This document shows positions 17,962-26,143 of a stretch of DNA of 64,000 nucleotides, piece by piece. Source of the DNA: JBHJHP01 sp042219825 (GTDB lineage: Bacteria; Bacteroidota; Bacteroidia; Bacteroidales; UBA5342). The position numbers were made by a program, and so were the translations under genes. How positions within the stretch are numbered: the stretch's first letter is position 1; the number at the start of each line of letters is the position of its first letter. Below the pieces are notes generated by a model. It worked only from the letters and a program-made list of their open reading frames with translations. It was not told the origin of the DNA and searched no databases. Location of the stretch: positions 442,087 through 506,086 of the forward strand of contig NZ_JBHJHQ010000005.1 of NCBI RefSeq assembly GCF_042219825.1, given 5' to 3'.

Positions 17962-19221
17962 ATGAGTTCACTCGCTACCATCCTGATCACCGTTACTTTC
18001 TCAGCTTTTTTCTCAGGCATGGAAATTGCATTTGTGGCTTCCAATAAACTCCGGTTTGAACTGGATCGCCAAAAGGGACAGTTCACATCAAACATCCTTT
18101 CTATATTCTATGAACATCCACAGCAGTTTATAGCCACCATGCTGGTTGGAAATAATATTGCACTTGTAATTTATAGTCTTCAGATGGCAAAAGTGCTTGA
18201 ACCGGTATTCTTCAGATATGTCGATTCAGGGCTCGTTGTATTATTGCTGCAGACGATATTCTCTACATTAATTATTCTGATCACTGCAGAATTTCTTCCA
18301 AAAACGGTTTTCAGGCTGAATCCCAACCTATCATTAAAGATATTATCGATTCCGCTGATTCTATCTTATATACTCCTATATCCCGTTGCTTCATTTTCAT
18401 CCTGGGTATCGGCAAAAATTTTACGGCTTTTCAGGGTTAAATTCGACACATCAGAAGAAAAACCTGTATTTGGCAGAATAGAACTGAATAACTTGCTTGA
18501 AGAAACCTATGATAGTAATCAGGGAGAATCTGCTCCCATTGACCATGATGTTAAAATCTTTCAGAATGCACTGGATTTTTCACGTGTAAAATTGCGTGAA
18601 TGCGTGATTCCAAGAACCGAAGTTGTTGCGGTTGACATTGAATCCTCTCTTGAAGATTTAAAGCTCCGGTTCATTGAAACAGGCCTGTCAAAAATTCTCA
18701 TATATAAAGAAAACATTGACCATGTTGTTGGTTATGTTCACTCTTCAGAATTGTTTAAAAACCCGAAGACTTTACGATCAAGGATCATGAATATACCTAT
18801 TGTTCCTGAGACAATGGCAGCCAGCAAACTGCTTAAGGTTTTTATGCAGGAGAAAAGAAGCATCGCCGTTGTTGTTGATGAATTTGGAGGCACATCAGGC
18901 ATTGTAACCATGGAAGATATCATGGAGGAAATTTTCGGGGAGATTGAAGATGAACATGACAGTACCGACCTCCAGATCAATCTGGTTGGAGAAAACGAAT
19001 ACGTTTTAAGCGGACGTCTGGAAATTGACGATGTTAACGAGAAATTAAACCTTGAACTACCCAAGACAGATGATTTTGAAACCGTGGCAGGATTAATATT
19101 ATTCCATTATGAAAATCTCCCAAAGGTTAACGACATTATTGACATTGGTAAGTTTAAATTCAAAATACTGAAAGCCACAGAAAATAAAATAGAATTGGTC
19201 AAACTTAAGGTTTCTGAATAA
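17962..19221 (+). CDS. CNNM/CBS-domain membrane protein, hemolysin C/CorC-like (GldE-like)
   Basis: 419 residues. The N-terminal CNNM/DUF21 domain (~1-170) has several transmembrane helices and the motif FSGMEIAFVASNKLRFELD. A CBS pair follows (~200-320, PRTEVVAVDI, VVVDEFGGTSGIVTMEDIMEEIFGEI), and then a CorC_HlyC transporter-associated domain (~335-415, LSGRLEIDDVNEKLNLELP). Family members are linked to Mg2+/Co2+ export; in gliding Bacteroidota the close relative GldE supports GldD. It is the last gene of the coaX operon. I cannot decide between ion transport and a GldE-like role. Confidence 0.88.
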   Translation: MSSLATILITVTFSAFFSGMEIAFVASNKLRFELDRQKGQFTSNILSIFYEHPQQFIATMLVGNNIALVIYSLQMAKVLEPVFFRYVDSGLVVLLLQTIFSTLIILITAEFLPKTVFRLNPNLSLKILSIPLILSYILLYPVASFSSWVSAKILRLFRVKFDTSEEKPVFGRIELNNLLEETYDSNQGESAPIDHDVKIFQNALDFSRVKLRECVIPRTEVVAVDIESSLEDLKLRFIETGLSKILIYKENIDHVVGYVHSSELFKNPKTLRSRIMNIPIVPETMAASKLLKVFMQEKRSIAVVVDEFGGTSGIVTMEDIMEEIFGEIEDEHDSTDLQINLVGENEYVLSGRLEIDDVNEKLNLELPKTDDFETVAGLILFHYENLPKVNDIIDIGKFKFKILKATENKIELVKLKVSE

Positions 19222-19245
19222 TTTCTCATTTTTCTGTATCTGGTT

Positions 19246-19275
19246 TTTGAGAATTTGAAAAAATATCTATATTTG
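19246..19275 (+). promoter_or_regulatory. Housekeeping promoter of tRNA-Phe
   Basis: TTTG (19246-19249), an 18-nt spacer and TATATTTG (19268-19275) match the Bacteroidota -33/-7 consensus closely. It lies 41 bp before the tRNA. Confidence 0.7.
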
Positions 19276-19316
19276 CACCGCTCTTAGCAATAAGAGATCA
19301 CACAGCAAAACCAAAT

Positions 19317-19389
<73 letters not shown>

Positions 19390-19390
19390 C

Positions 19391-19430
19391 AAAGCGGGAA
19401 AAACAATTGTTTTTCCCGCTTTGCTTTTTA
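19391..19430 (+). terminator. Rho-independent terminator of tRNA-Phe
   Basis: Long arms AAAGCGGGAAAAACA and TGTTTTTCCCGCTTT meet around ATT and are followed by GCTTTTT. It begins 2 bp after the tRNA. Confidence 0.9.
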
Positions 19431-19454
19431 AATCTCTAAACTAGAGATACATTT

Positions 19455-19555
19455 CGTTTATATGATTTATTCTAACACCTATGACAGGTTCTATATAGTT
19501 GAATCCAAGATTCCCAAAAACGGATCAATGCTTCACAACAAGGGTGCTTTTAAAG
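19455..19555. repeat. Diverged 101-bp direct repeat, copy 1
   Basis: Aligns without gaps to 23794-23894; by hand count 71 of 101 bases are identical, best at the right end (ATGCTTCACAACA...GTGCTTTTAAAG). It lies just downstream of the stop of the peptidase-like gene (minus strand). Read on the minus strand, both copies encode FKST-x-VVKH then a stop at the same position (19525-19527 here). Confidence 0.75.
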
Positions 19556-19563
19556 GATCCTCT

Positions 19564-22500
19564 TTAGTCTTTCACAAATTTGCTCCTTAATACTTTATTA
19601 TTTTGAATGACTTCAATAATATATATCCCATCCTCAAAGGTTGAAACGTCAATAGTATTTTCAGAGTTAGTTATGCTTTGTAATAAAATATTTTTACCCG
19701 GAACATTGTATATTTTAATGACTCCATAATTATTTTGGAGTTTAATTTTTAATTCATGTGCTACAGGATTTGGATATATTTTAACATCGTTATCAGCTGA
19801 GTAAGTCATAGTATTTCCTGTATGTACACTTTCTATGCTGAAGTTGTCGATCATTATTTTATTATCCTCTCCCTTATTGCAATTATATTGAAAGGCAAAT
19901 ACCAGTGATTCCTGTAATTCGTTGAGCGAAATATTAATGTCTTCCCATACCCATTTCGTAATTTCAGGTAATCCGGTTATTTCAGTCCAATCCGCTTCGT
20001 TGAATATCTCACTACAGGTTGTAGAATAGTAGAATCTTGGAATCAATTCATCGCCGTAATACCAGTATTTAAACTGAACATCAACCCGACTCATGTCCTG
20101 TGTATTGAAAAAAGGAGAAATGAGCCAGTTGTCTTCGGCATCATCTGAGTTTATGGTATAAGCACGTGCACACTTGCCTCCATCTATACCATCATCACCA
20201 CTAATATGCCAGTTATCGTTTCCTTCTCTTGAAAGTATTGTCCAGTTTTTATACTCTGCACTAAAATCATCGTAAAATGGCAGGTTAAATAAACTCAAAA
20301 CTTCATCAGTTTTAAATTGAAGAATCTCTCCTAATGCGGTTCCTTCACTGTTATCTGCAAAAGCACGGTAATAATACGTTGTATTTGGCACCAGGTTAGT
20401 AAGCGTATAAGTAAATTCACCTGTTGTTCCTGTAATAACTTCTTTATTGTCGCCATCATTAGGCGATGTATTGGTTAAACTCCAGTAAAAACCGCGCTGA
20501 GTAATGGTTGTTCCACCGTCGCTTGAAACATTTCCATTCAAACTTACTGCATTTTCAGAATTGGAAGAAGCTGATAATGTTACAACTTCCGGCACGGTTA
20601 AGTTCTCAATTGTCTTAAACTGCTTAACTAAACCCGCAGCAGTTCCTTCACTGTTGGTAGCAAAGGCCCTGAAGTAATAATCTGTTTCTGGTGTCAGATC
20701 AGTCAGTTCATAAGAGTATGCACCAGTTGTTCCGTTTACAATTTCAACGTTATCCGATGCTGATGGATTTTCATTTGTTGAACTCCAGTAAAAGCCACGT
20801 TGAGTAATACCAGAGCCACCATCTGAAACAATGTTTCCGTTTATTGTACCCTGTGCAGATGAAATTTCAGTTGCATTCAAGGTTGTAACCTGTGGAACAG
20901 AAGCAGCAACTTGCTGAGTGACATTAAAATTATCAACTAAATACGAATAGGTCTCACCGTCAACCGAATGAAATCTGATGGCAATAAATAACTTTTCAGG
21001 TGGATTCTCAATTTCAAATTCAATCTTATCCCATGTCCATTCAGGTATGTTCCAATTCAGATTTTCAATAACAGTCCAATCTGTTTTTACGATAGGTCCA
21101 CTAAAATTACCGGTGTAATAAAGTTCGGGTTTACTGGCAGACCCTGTTTGCCTGAACATGAATTGTATATTCAAAACATCTGAACCTGTTGCATCAATTG
21201 GAGGGGAAACCAACCAGGAATCGATGGTTTTATCCTCTTCTTCCCCTAACCAATACGGATCCACAGCGTACGCGCACGAATCGTCATCGTATCCTGTATT
21301 ATCTGTCAGCTGCCAGTGATCATCCCCCCCGAAACGCATTCGTGTCCAGCCCTTAAATTCATTTTTAAAATCTTCAAAAAAGGGAATTGAAGTTGTCTCC
21401 AATGGTGGACCAACATAAGCCAATTCTTTCATGAATTGAATAAATTCAGCTCCTTCTACCTCAGTTGATTTTCCTCCGAACACGGTCCAGTCACGGTCAT
21501 GCTCAAGAAATATTTTAACCTTTATCCAGAAATTTTCTGGGTATTTATCATACATGTACCGCCAGTACATCTCTCCCAAAGCATAGGCATCTACCCAGAA
21601 GCCGTCTTCTTCATTAACTTCTGCATTATCCACTATTTCCAGCCAGGTTGGTTCCCGGTTATATTTTCTTTGATAATGATAAAATAGATCAACAATTTTA
21701 TACCGGTGGGCAAGCATTTCTTCATCGGTCATGAAACGATCCGTACTCTCTGCGAGACCTTCATTCAAAAATTGACCGGGATATGGAATTCTTTCGAAAG
21801 AAAAGGGACAGAGGATATTAACCCATAAATGCATAAACTCATGATTGATCAATCCGTAGTGACCGACCTCGAGATGAGAGGTATTGATTTTATCGGCGCC
21901 TTCTGCCAGTCCCTGAAAATTTGTTCGGTTATTGATCTCCAATCCAACTTCATTATCATAAATACAAATATTGATACGATGGTCAATATGCTGACCGAAC
22001 CGGGTTTCCTGCAATGTGAGCTGTTCCTCCATATTGGTTGCCATCGCTTCGAGGAAAGGGAGTTCTTTCTCAGCAGCATAGTAATCAAAATGCTCTGTAG
22101 AATACCTGATCCCGATCCGATCGGTCTCCTTGATATAGTAATGCTTCAGCAATTGCCACCATTCATATAGATTATCACCGTAATGTCCGAAAAAATAGCT
22201 TCCCAGTAATGCTTTGGATTCAAAAAAACTGGCCATCAGATCCATGTTTCCCGGTTCATTCAGGTTGGAAATATCGTACAGTGTTTCAACGTCAGGTTCC
22301 TGGGTACCCAGTTCAGCTAATTTTTGTAGCAGTGCGGCACGGTCAGGACGGTAACCCATTTCATACAATCCAAAACCTTCTGCATACCAGGGATCTATCT
22401 TACGATCCAGCAAACCCTCTATCGCCATCTGGGAAAGTTCATTAACAGCTACAGAAGCAAGATCCCCATAATATTTTAATTGCTCTGAACTGCCCGGTTC

Positions 22501-23595
22501 ACAAATATAAATGATTGCAGAAGCAAAGACATTCGATCCACAATCCCATTCAGGAGTTGATGAAGTGAACAAAGGATTATCTTCCCTTGCACAGTAATAC
22601 ACGCTTATTTTTTGATCTTCCGGGAAGATGGTGTTTGAATTAGGCCGTTCCCAAATGGATAGATAATTAGCATAACTTTTTTCCATGGCATCCATTATGC
22701 TTAGAACATGCTCCAACGAATCAGGAATGGAGGAATAATACTCGAAATGATCGGAAGTACCAGCCATCTGAAACTCAGGTTTAGTGATTATCGAGGAAGT
22801 TGGAACCTCTAAACCAGCCAGGCTGTATATGGCATTGCGCCATAACATGAGACCGTCTGCAGTAAGATTATTTCCATCATTATAGCATATAGCACCAAAG
22901 TTCATCCCCAAAATGATCATCCTGGCATTTAGCGTTTCTGAACCGATTGTTGTTCCGGCCGGTACATCATTGATAAATGCTGTGGTTGCCGGATATTGAA
23001 TTTCTTCTGCTGTTCCCAACAAGGTTGAACCATCAGATATAGTCAGCCCATAAGTATAATTAAATGTCTTTTCTCCCTCATCTCCATAATCATTTGCAGT
23101 TTGATAGAAAACATCGAAAGAATTATTCGAAAACGTTATCGCATTAAACAACTCATTTCCCTGGTTTTCAGGATCTACAGTAACGCTCATACCTGCCAGG
23201 GCAGAACTGGTCCCGCCGCCACTATCCAAGGCCCTTCCATCCCTGAGCGCGTATGTTTTATTATAAAGGAACGGGACATTGATATTTGCTAATCCCAGTG
23301 ACCCTCCCGGTCGCAATATTGATGCCCCTGAGTTAAATCCTTCCTGAACAACCACCACATCGTAATCCGACAGATCTACTGTTGCATCATCGTCCACCAC
23401 CAATGTGGTCACAGTAAAATTAGTATCTGCCTTAAACATTCTGATTATGGGGTCATCATCTGGCTGAGCCGCCTGGGCAACCATTACCTTATCTGATGTG
23501 ACATATGCCAACTTAACAGGTTTGTCATTTTCCTGTGCATTGACTATTGAAAAAATTAAAATAGTTGCAAAAGTTAACAGCGTTCGAGTTTTCAT
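19564..23595 (-). CDS. Large secreted gluzincin-like metallopeptidase with T9SS sorting domain
   Basis: 1343 residues from the ATG at 23595, which begins a signal peptide (TRTLLTFATILIFSIVNAQ). Order: a ThuA/GATase-like Rossmann region (~25-235); a degenerate peptidase-like domain (~250-480, NELSQ where HExxH is expected); an intact gluzincin-like domain (~485-745) with H585-E586-F-M-H589 and E612 in FLNEGLAEST; a choice-of-anchor-J jelly roll (~750-925); two fibronectin-III-like repeats (~930-1025 and ~1035-1120, both with QRGFYWS); a second jelly roll (~1125-1265); and a T9SS type A domain (~1275-1343, IYPNPVAHELKI). It should act outside the cell on proteins or glycoproteins. It is monocistronic, flanked by the 101-bp repeats. 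The protease substrate is unknown. Confidence 0.82.
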   Translation of the reverse strand: MKTRTLLTFATILIFSIVNAQENDKPVKLAYVTSDKVMVAQAAQPDDDPIIRMFKADTNFTVTTLVVDDDATVDLSDYDVVVVQEGFNSGASILRPGGSLGLANINVPFLYNKTYALRDGRALDSGGGTSSALAGMSVTVDPENQGNELFNAITFSNNSFDVFYQTANDYGDEGEKTFNYTYGLTISDGSTLLGTAEEIQYPATTAFINDVPAGTTIGSETLNARMIILGMNFGAICYNDGNNLTADGLMLWRNAIYSLAGLEVPTSSIITKPEFQMAGTSDHFEYYSSIPDSLEHVLSIMDAMEKSYANYLSIWERPNSNTIFPEDQKISVYYCAREDNPLFTSSTPEWDCGSNVFASAIIYICEPGSSEQLKYYGDLASVAVNELSQMAIEGLLDRKIDPWYAEGFGLYEMGYRPDRAALLQKLAELGTQEPDVETLYDISNLNEPGNMDLMASFFESKALLGSYFFGHYGDNLYEWWQLLKHYYIKETDRIGIRYSTEHFDYYAAEKELPFLEAMATNMEEQLTLQETRFGQHIDHRINICIYDNEVGLEINNRTNFQGLAEGADKINTSHLEVGHYGLINHEFMHLWVNILCPFSFERIPYPGQFLNEGLAESTDRFMTDEEMLAHRYKIVDLFYHYQRKYNREPTWLEIVDNAEVNEEDGFWVDAYALGEMYWRYMYDKYPENFWIKVKIFLEHDRDWTVFGGKSTEVEGAEFIQFMKELAYVGPPLETTSIPFFEDFKNEFKGWTRMRFGGDDHWQLTDNTGYDDDSCAYAVDPYWLGEEEDKTIDSWLVSPPIDATGSDVLNIQFMFRQTGSASKPELYYTGNFSGPIVKTDWTVIENLNWNIPEWTWDKIEFEIENPPEKLFIAIRFHSVDGETYSYLVDNFNVTQQVAASVPQVTTLNATEISSAQGTINGNIVSDGGSGITQRGFYWSSTNENPSASDNVEIVNGTTGAYSYELTDLTPETDYYFRAFATNSEGTAAGLVKQFKTIENLTVPEVVTLSASSNSENAVSLNGNVSSDGGTTITQRGFYWSLTNTSPNDGDNKEVITGTTGEFTYTLTNLVPNTTYYYRAFADNSEGTALGEILQFKTDEVLSLFNLPFYDDFSAEYKNWTILSREGNDNWHISGDDGIDGGKCARAYTINSDDAEDNWLISPFFNTQDMSRVDVQFKYWYYGDELIPRFYYSTTCSEIFNEADWTEITGLPEITKWVWEDINISLNELQESLVFAFQYNCNKGEDNKIMIDNFSIESVHTGNTMTYSADNDVKIYPNPVAHELKIKLQNNYGVIKIYNVPGKNILLQSITNSENTIDVSTFEDGIYIIEVIQNNKVLRSKFVKD

Positions 23596-23793
23596 GGGAT
23601 AATATCTGTAGGTCAACAAATTAATATCCAATAAATTTAGAAAAATATATTTACAAATTCAAAGTAAGTAAATAATATTAAGGGGACTTACTGTTGAATT
23701 TATTTTGATTCTGTAATATTCAAATATCGTTAGATTAAAATTGACCTAAGAAGTCGATTTTCTCTACGTAAGAGTGTGTCGAATAATGAAATA

Positions 23794-23894
23794 GCCTCAT
23801 ATTATTTATTCCAATATTTATGAAATATCCTACATTGGGAAATCCGATAATCCTTAATACAGACTAATGCTTCACAACACCAGTGCTTTTAAAG
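23794..23894. repeat. Diverged 101-bp direct repeat, copy 2
   Basis: Partner of 19455-19555, same orientation, 71 of 101 positions identical by hand count. On the minus strand it keeps the short reading GVFKSTGVVKH followed by TAG (23864-23866), aligned with the stop in copy 1. Confidence 0.75.
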
Positions 23895-24127
23895 ACCCCT
23901 GAATTAAATTTGCTTCAGCCTGGAAAATATATCTGACAATAGATTGTCAATTCAGATCACAGGCTTTGAAGATTGAAAAATTTATTAACCTTCACTTCTC
24001 TCCTGGCGTTACAAATTTCTAATACTCCCGGATTTCACAATACAATTTTCTCCGCTTATAATGTATTCTCAATTCAGCGAAAATACCCATTTTGTACTTA
24101 CAGATATTTTTACTGTTTTTTATGTTA

Positions 24128-24135
24128 TACATTTG
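24128..24135 (+). promoter_or_regulatory. Possible -7 element for the AttH/CrtC-like gene
   Basis: TACATTTG fits TAnnTTTG 84 bp before the ATG at 24219, without a clear -33 partner. Confidence 0.3.
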
Positions 24136-24218
24136 TACAGAACGTTACAGGCATTCGCAATCATTCAAATTATAGTATTTTTATCTTGACTAATTTTAAA
24201 TAACCTAACAATTTTAGT

Positions 24219-25844
24219 ATGAACATAAAATTTTACTTCTTATTAAGTTTTCTTTTTCTGGTTTTACGTCCTGCTCCTTCACAGGACTGGAAGACGTACC
24301 CTTATGAACCAGGAGGCAGTTTAATTAAATTTCCAAAGGATGAGGGCAGACATACGGCAGAACCAGTGGAATGGTGGTATACAATAGGGCATTTAAAAGG
24401 ATCGGAAAGCGGTACAAACTACAGTTATATGCTAACCTACTTTTACATGAATTATCCACCTTATCAGGGATTCAGAATATTCAATGTTACGAATGATGAT
24501 ACCGGAGAATTCTATTCTGATGTACAGCCTGTTGTTTACGCGCTACTTGCCACTGACAGTTTAAACCTTGTTGCCAAAACCGGAATTCTTGGCACGGGTA
24601 CTGAAACATGGAAAAACAAAACAGATGCCAGCGGCATGATTCCGTTCGAATATGTATTGAATGCTACTGCCCCAAAGGGTGCATTAAATCTTGAATATGA
24701 TGCTCAAAAACCACCACTTATTCTTGGTGATGATGGTTACTTCCCCCAGGGACAGGAAACATATACCTATTATTATTCCCAGACCCTGAATAATGTTACC
24801 GGTTCATTTACATTTAACGAAAGCACAGAGTCTGTAACAGGAACATCCTGGATTGACAGGCAGTACGGCACTTTTAACCCAAGTACTGGCGAGAAATATG
24901 AGTGGTTCTGCTTACAACTTTCCAACGGAATGGACATTAATTTGTGGGATCTGTTTGCAACAGACAATTCAATCCCCGATGATCCAAAATACAAGAATAT
25001 TTCAGTCTATGTGGATGAAAACAACAGTTATACAAACATTGATTTTCATATTGAACGTCTGGGATTCTGGTGGAATTCCACAAAAGACGAATGTTATTCC
25101 AGAAAATGGAGACTGACCTCTGATCAGAATAATATTGACGTCATCATCACCGCACTGAATAATAATACAGAAGTTAAACTACCATTCCGGTTTTACGAAG
25201 GCTCTGTCAGTATTGAAGGGACTGTGAACGGAACAGCTGTTAGTGGAAAAGGATATGCGGAACTGCTTCACACCTATGCCAATCCTGATGTGAGCATTCT
25301 CATACCGGAGAATAACGAGTGGAACAGAGCCATTCCTCTATCGTGGACTCTGAACAATCCTGATGATGGAAATCCCATAACCTATGATTTATACTATAGT
25401 ACCGACAACCAGCAGTCATTCTCAAAGATAGATTCAGGATTAACTTCGAATGAATACGTTTGGAACGATGCCAGCTTAAATGTGGGGCAATCCGTCTGGT
25501 TTAAGGTTGATGCTTATTCTGTTGATACAACACTTACCGGAACGGATACAACTAACAACGAGATAAAGGTAACTGTTGCAACTAAAATTGATGAAGAATC
25601 GGCCCAAAACAATATAAGTGTATATCCTGTACCGGTTAATGATAAATTATTTGTCAGGCTGAACCATTCCATCCATATTAAAAGCTATGCAATTTATGAT
25701 TTGTCAGGAAATAAATTAGTTGAAAATACAATAGCCGACGATGATCAGATTGTTATTAATACTGAAAGACTGAATCCGGGTTTCTATTCGATACAGTTTA
25801 CAAGCCATTCAGGCCATATTAATAAACAATTTATGAAATACTGA
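24219..25844 (+). CDS. AttH/CrtC-like lipocalin-fold protein with T9SS sorting domain
   Basis: 541 residues with a signal peptide ending near residue 22. Residues ~25-350 resemble the AttH/CrtC (hydroxyneurosporene synthase-like, two-lipocalin) family: PVEWWYTIGHLKG, YSYMLTYFY, then GTSWIDRQYGTF and EWFCLQLSNGMDINLWDLF, the conserved tryptophan-rich second half. Residues ~360-455 form a fibronectin-III/Ig-like domain (YDLYYSTDNQQSFSKID), and the last ~75 are a T9SS type A domain (YPVPVNDKLFVRL). The known CrtC members hydrate carotenoid double bonds, but most family members are unstudied; a secreted version is unlikely to act on carotenoids in the membrane. It is a single gene with its own terminator. 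Confidence 0.75.
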   Translation: MNIKFYFLLSFLFLVLRPAPSQDWKTYPYEPGGSLIKFPKDEGRHTAEPVEWWYTIGHLKGSESGTNYSYMLTYFYMNYPPYQGFRIFNVTNDDTGEFYSDVQPVVYALLATDSLNLVAKTGILGTGTETWKNKTDASGMIPFEYVLNATAPKGALNLEYDAQKPPLILGDDGYFPQGQETYTYYYSQTLNNVTGSFTFNESTESVTGTSWIDRQYGTFNPSTGEKYEWFCLQLSNGMDINLWDLFATDNSIPDDPKYKNISVYVDENNSYTNIDFHIERLGFWWNSTKDECYSRKWRLTSDQNNIDVIITALNNNTEVKLPFRFYEGSVSIEGTVNGTAVSGKGYAELLHTYANPDVSILIPENNEWNRAIPLSWTLNNPDDGNPITYDLYYSTDNQQSFSKIDSGLTSNEYVWNDASLNVGQSVWFKVDAYSVDTTLTGTDTTNNEIKVTVATKIDEESAQNNISVYPVPVNDKLFVRLNHSIHIKSYAIYDLSGNKLVENTIADDDQIVINTERLNPGFYSIQFTSHSGHINKQFMKY

Positions 25845-25849
25845 TAATT

Positions 25850-25873
25850 AAAGCTCCTTCGGGAGCTTTTTTA
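25850..25873 (+). terminator. Rho-independent terminator
   Basis: AAAGCTCC and GGAGCTTT around a stable TTCG tetraloop, then TTTT. It starts 6 bp after the stop of the AttH/CrtC-like gene. Confidence 0.85.
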
Positions 25874-25968
25874 TTTCCCGATTATTGAAACATAATATAA
25901 ATAACACATTTTAATGCAATCGATTGCAAAATATTCCCAAAATTCTCATCATTTCAAAATTCAATTCT

Positions 25969-26120
25969 TATATTTGTGTAGTACTTGACAAGTTTATAAA
26001 TATTCAATGAATATTTAATTTGAAAAATACTTTGGACAGACTCTGTTATTAAATCTAACTATCAATTGTATGAATGCCATTTAGTTGTCTGATTATTTAC
26101 AGTGTTTTGACCAGTTTATA
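25969..26120 (+). promoter_or_regulatory. Regulatory region of the pectate lyase gene
   Basis: It contains a TATATTTG -7-like element (25969-25976), a 14-nt direct repeat TTGAC(A/C)AGTTTATA at 25985-25998 and 26107-26120 (13 of 14 identical), and a perfect palindrome with 9-bp arms TAAATATTC/GAATATTTA (25997-26017) next to the first repeat copy. The layout suggests binding of a transcription factor, possibly the regulator encoded downstream. Confidence 0.4.
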
Positions 26121-26143
26121 TAAACAACATTAATCAGCATGAT

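Larger units (their letters stand above)
23596..24218. other. Intergenic region holding a decayed gene tail
   Basis: A 623-bp AT-rich gap between divergent genes. It contains repeat copy 2 (23794-23894), preceded on the minus strand by AGCAAATTT, which matches the SKF codons at the end of the neighbouring peptidase gene. A 76-codon frame at 23973-24203 has no homology-like features and is not called. A TACATTTG (24128-24135) may serve as a -7 for the next gene. Confidence 0.5.

Noticed and set aside
19222..19260. Terminator after the CNNM/CBS gene
   Set aside because: Only about 6 bp of imperfect pairing (TTCTCA/TGAGAA) and part of it overlaps the tRNA promoter.
23973..24203. Plus-strand frame of 76 codons in the gap before the AttH/CrtC-like gene
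   Set aside because: Low-complexity composition, no family-like motif, and its 5' part covers AT-rich DNA with promoter-like elements; not supported as a gene.
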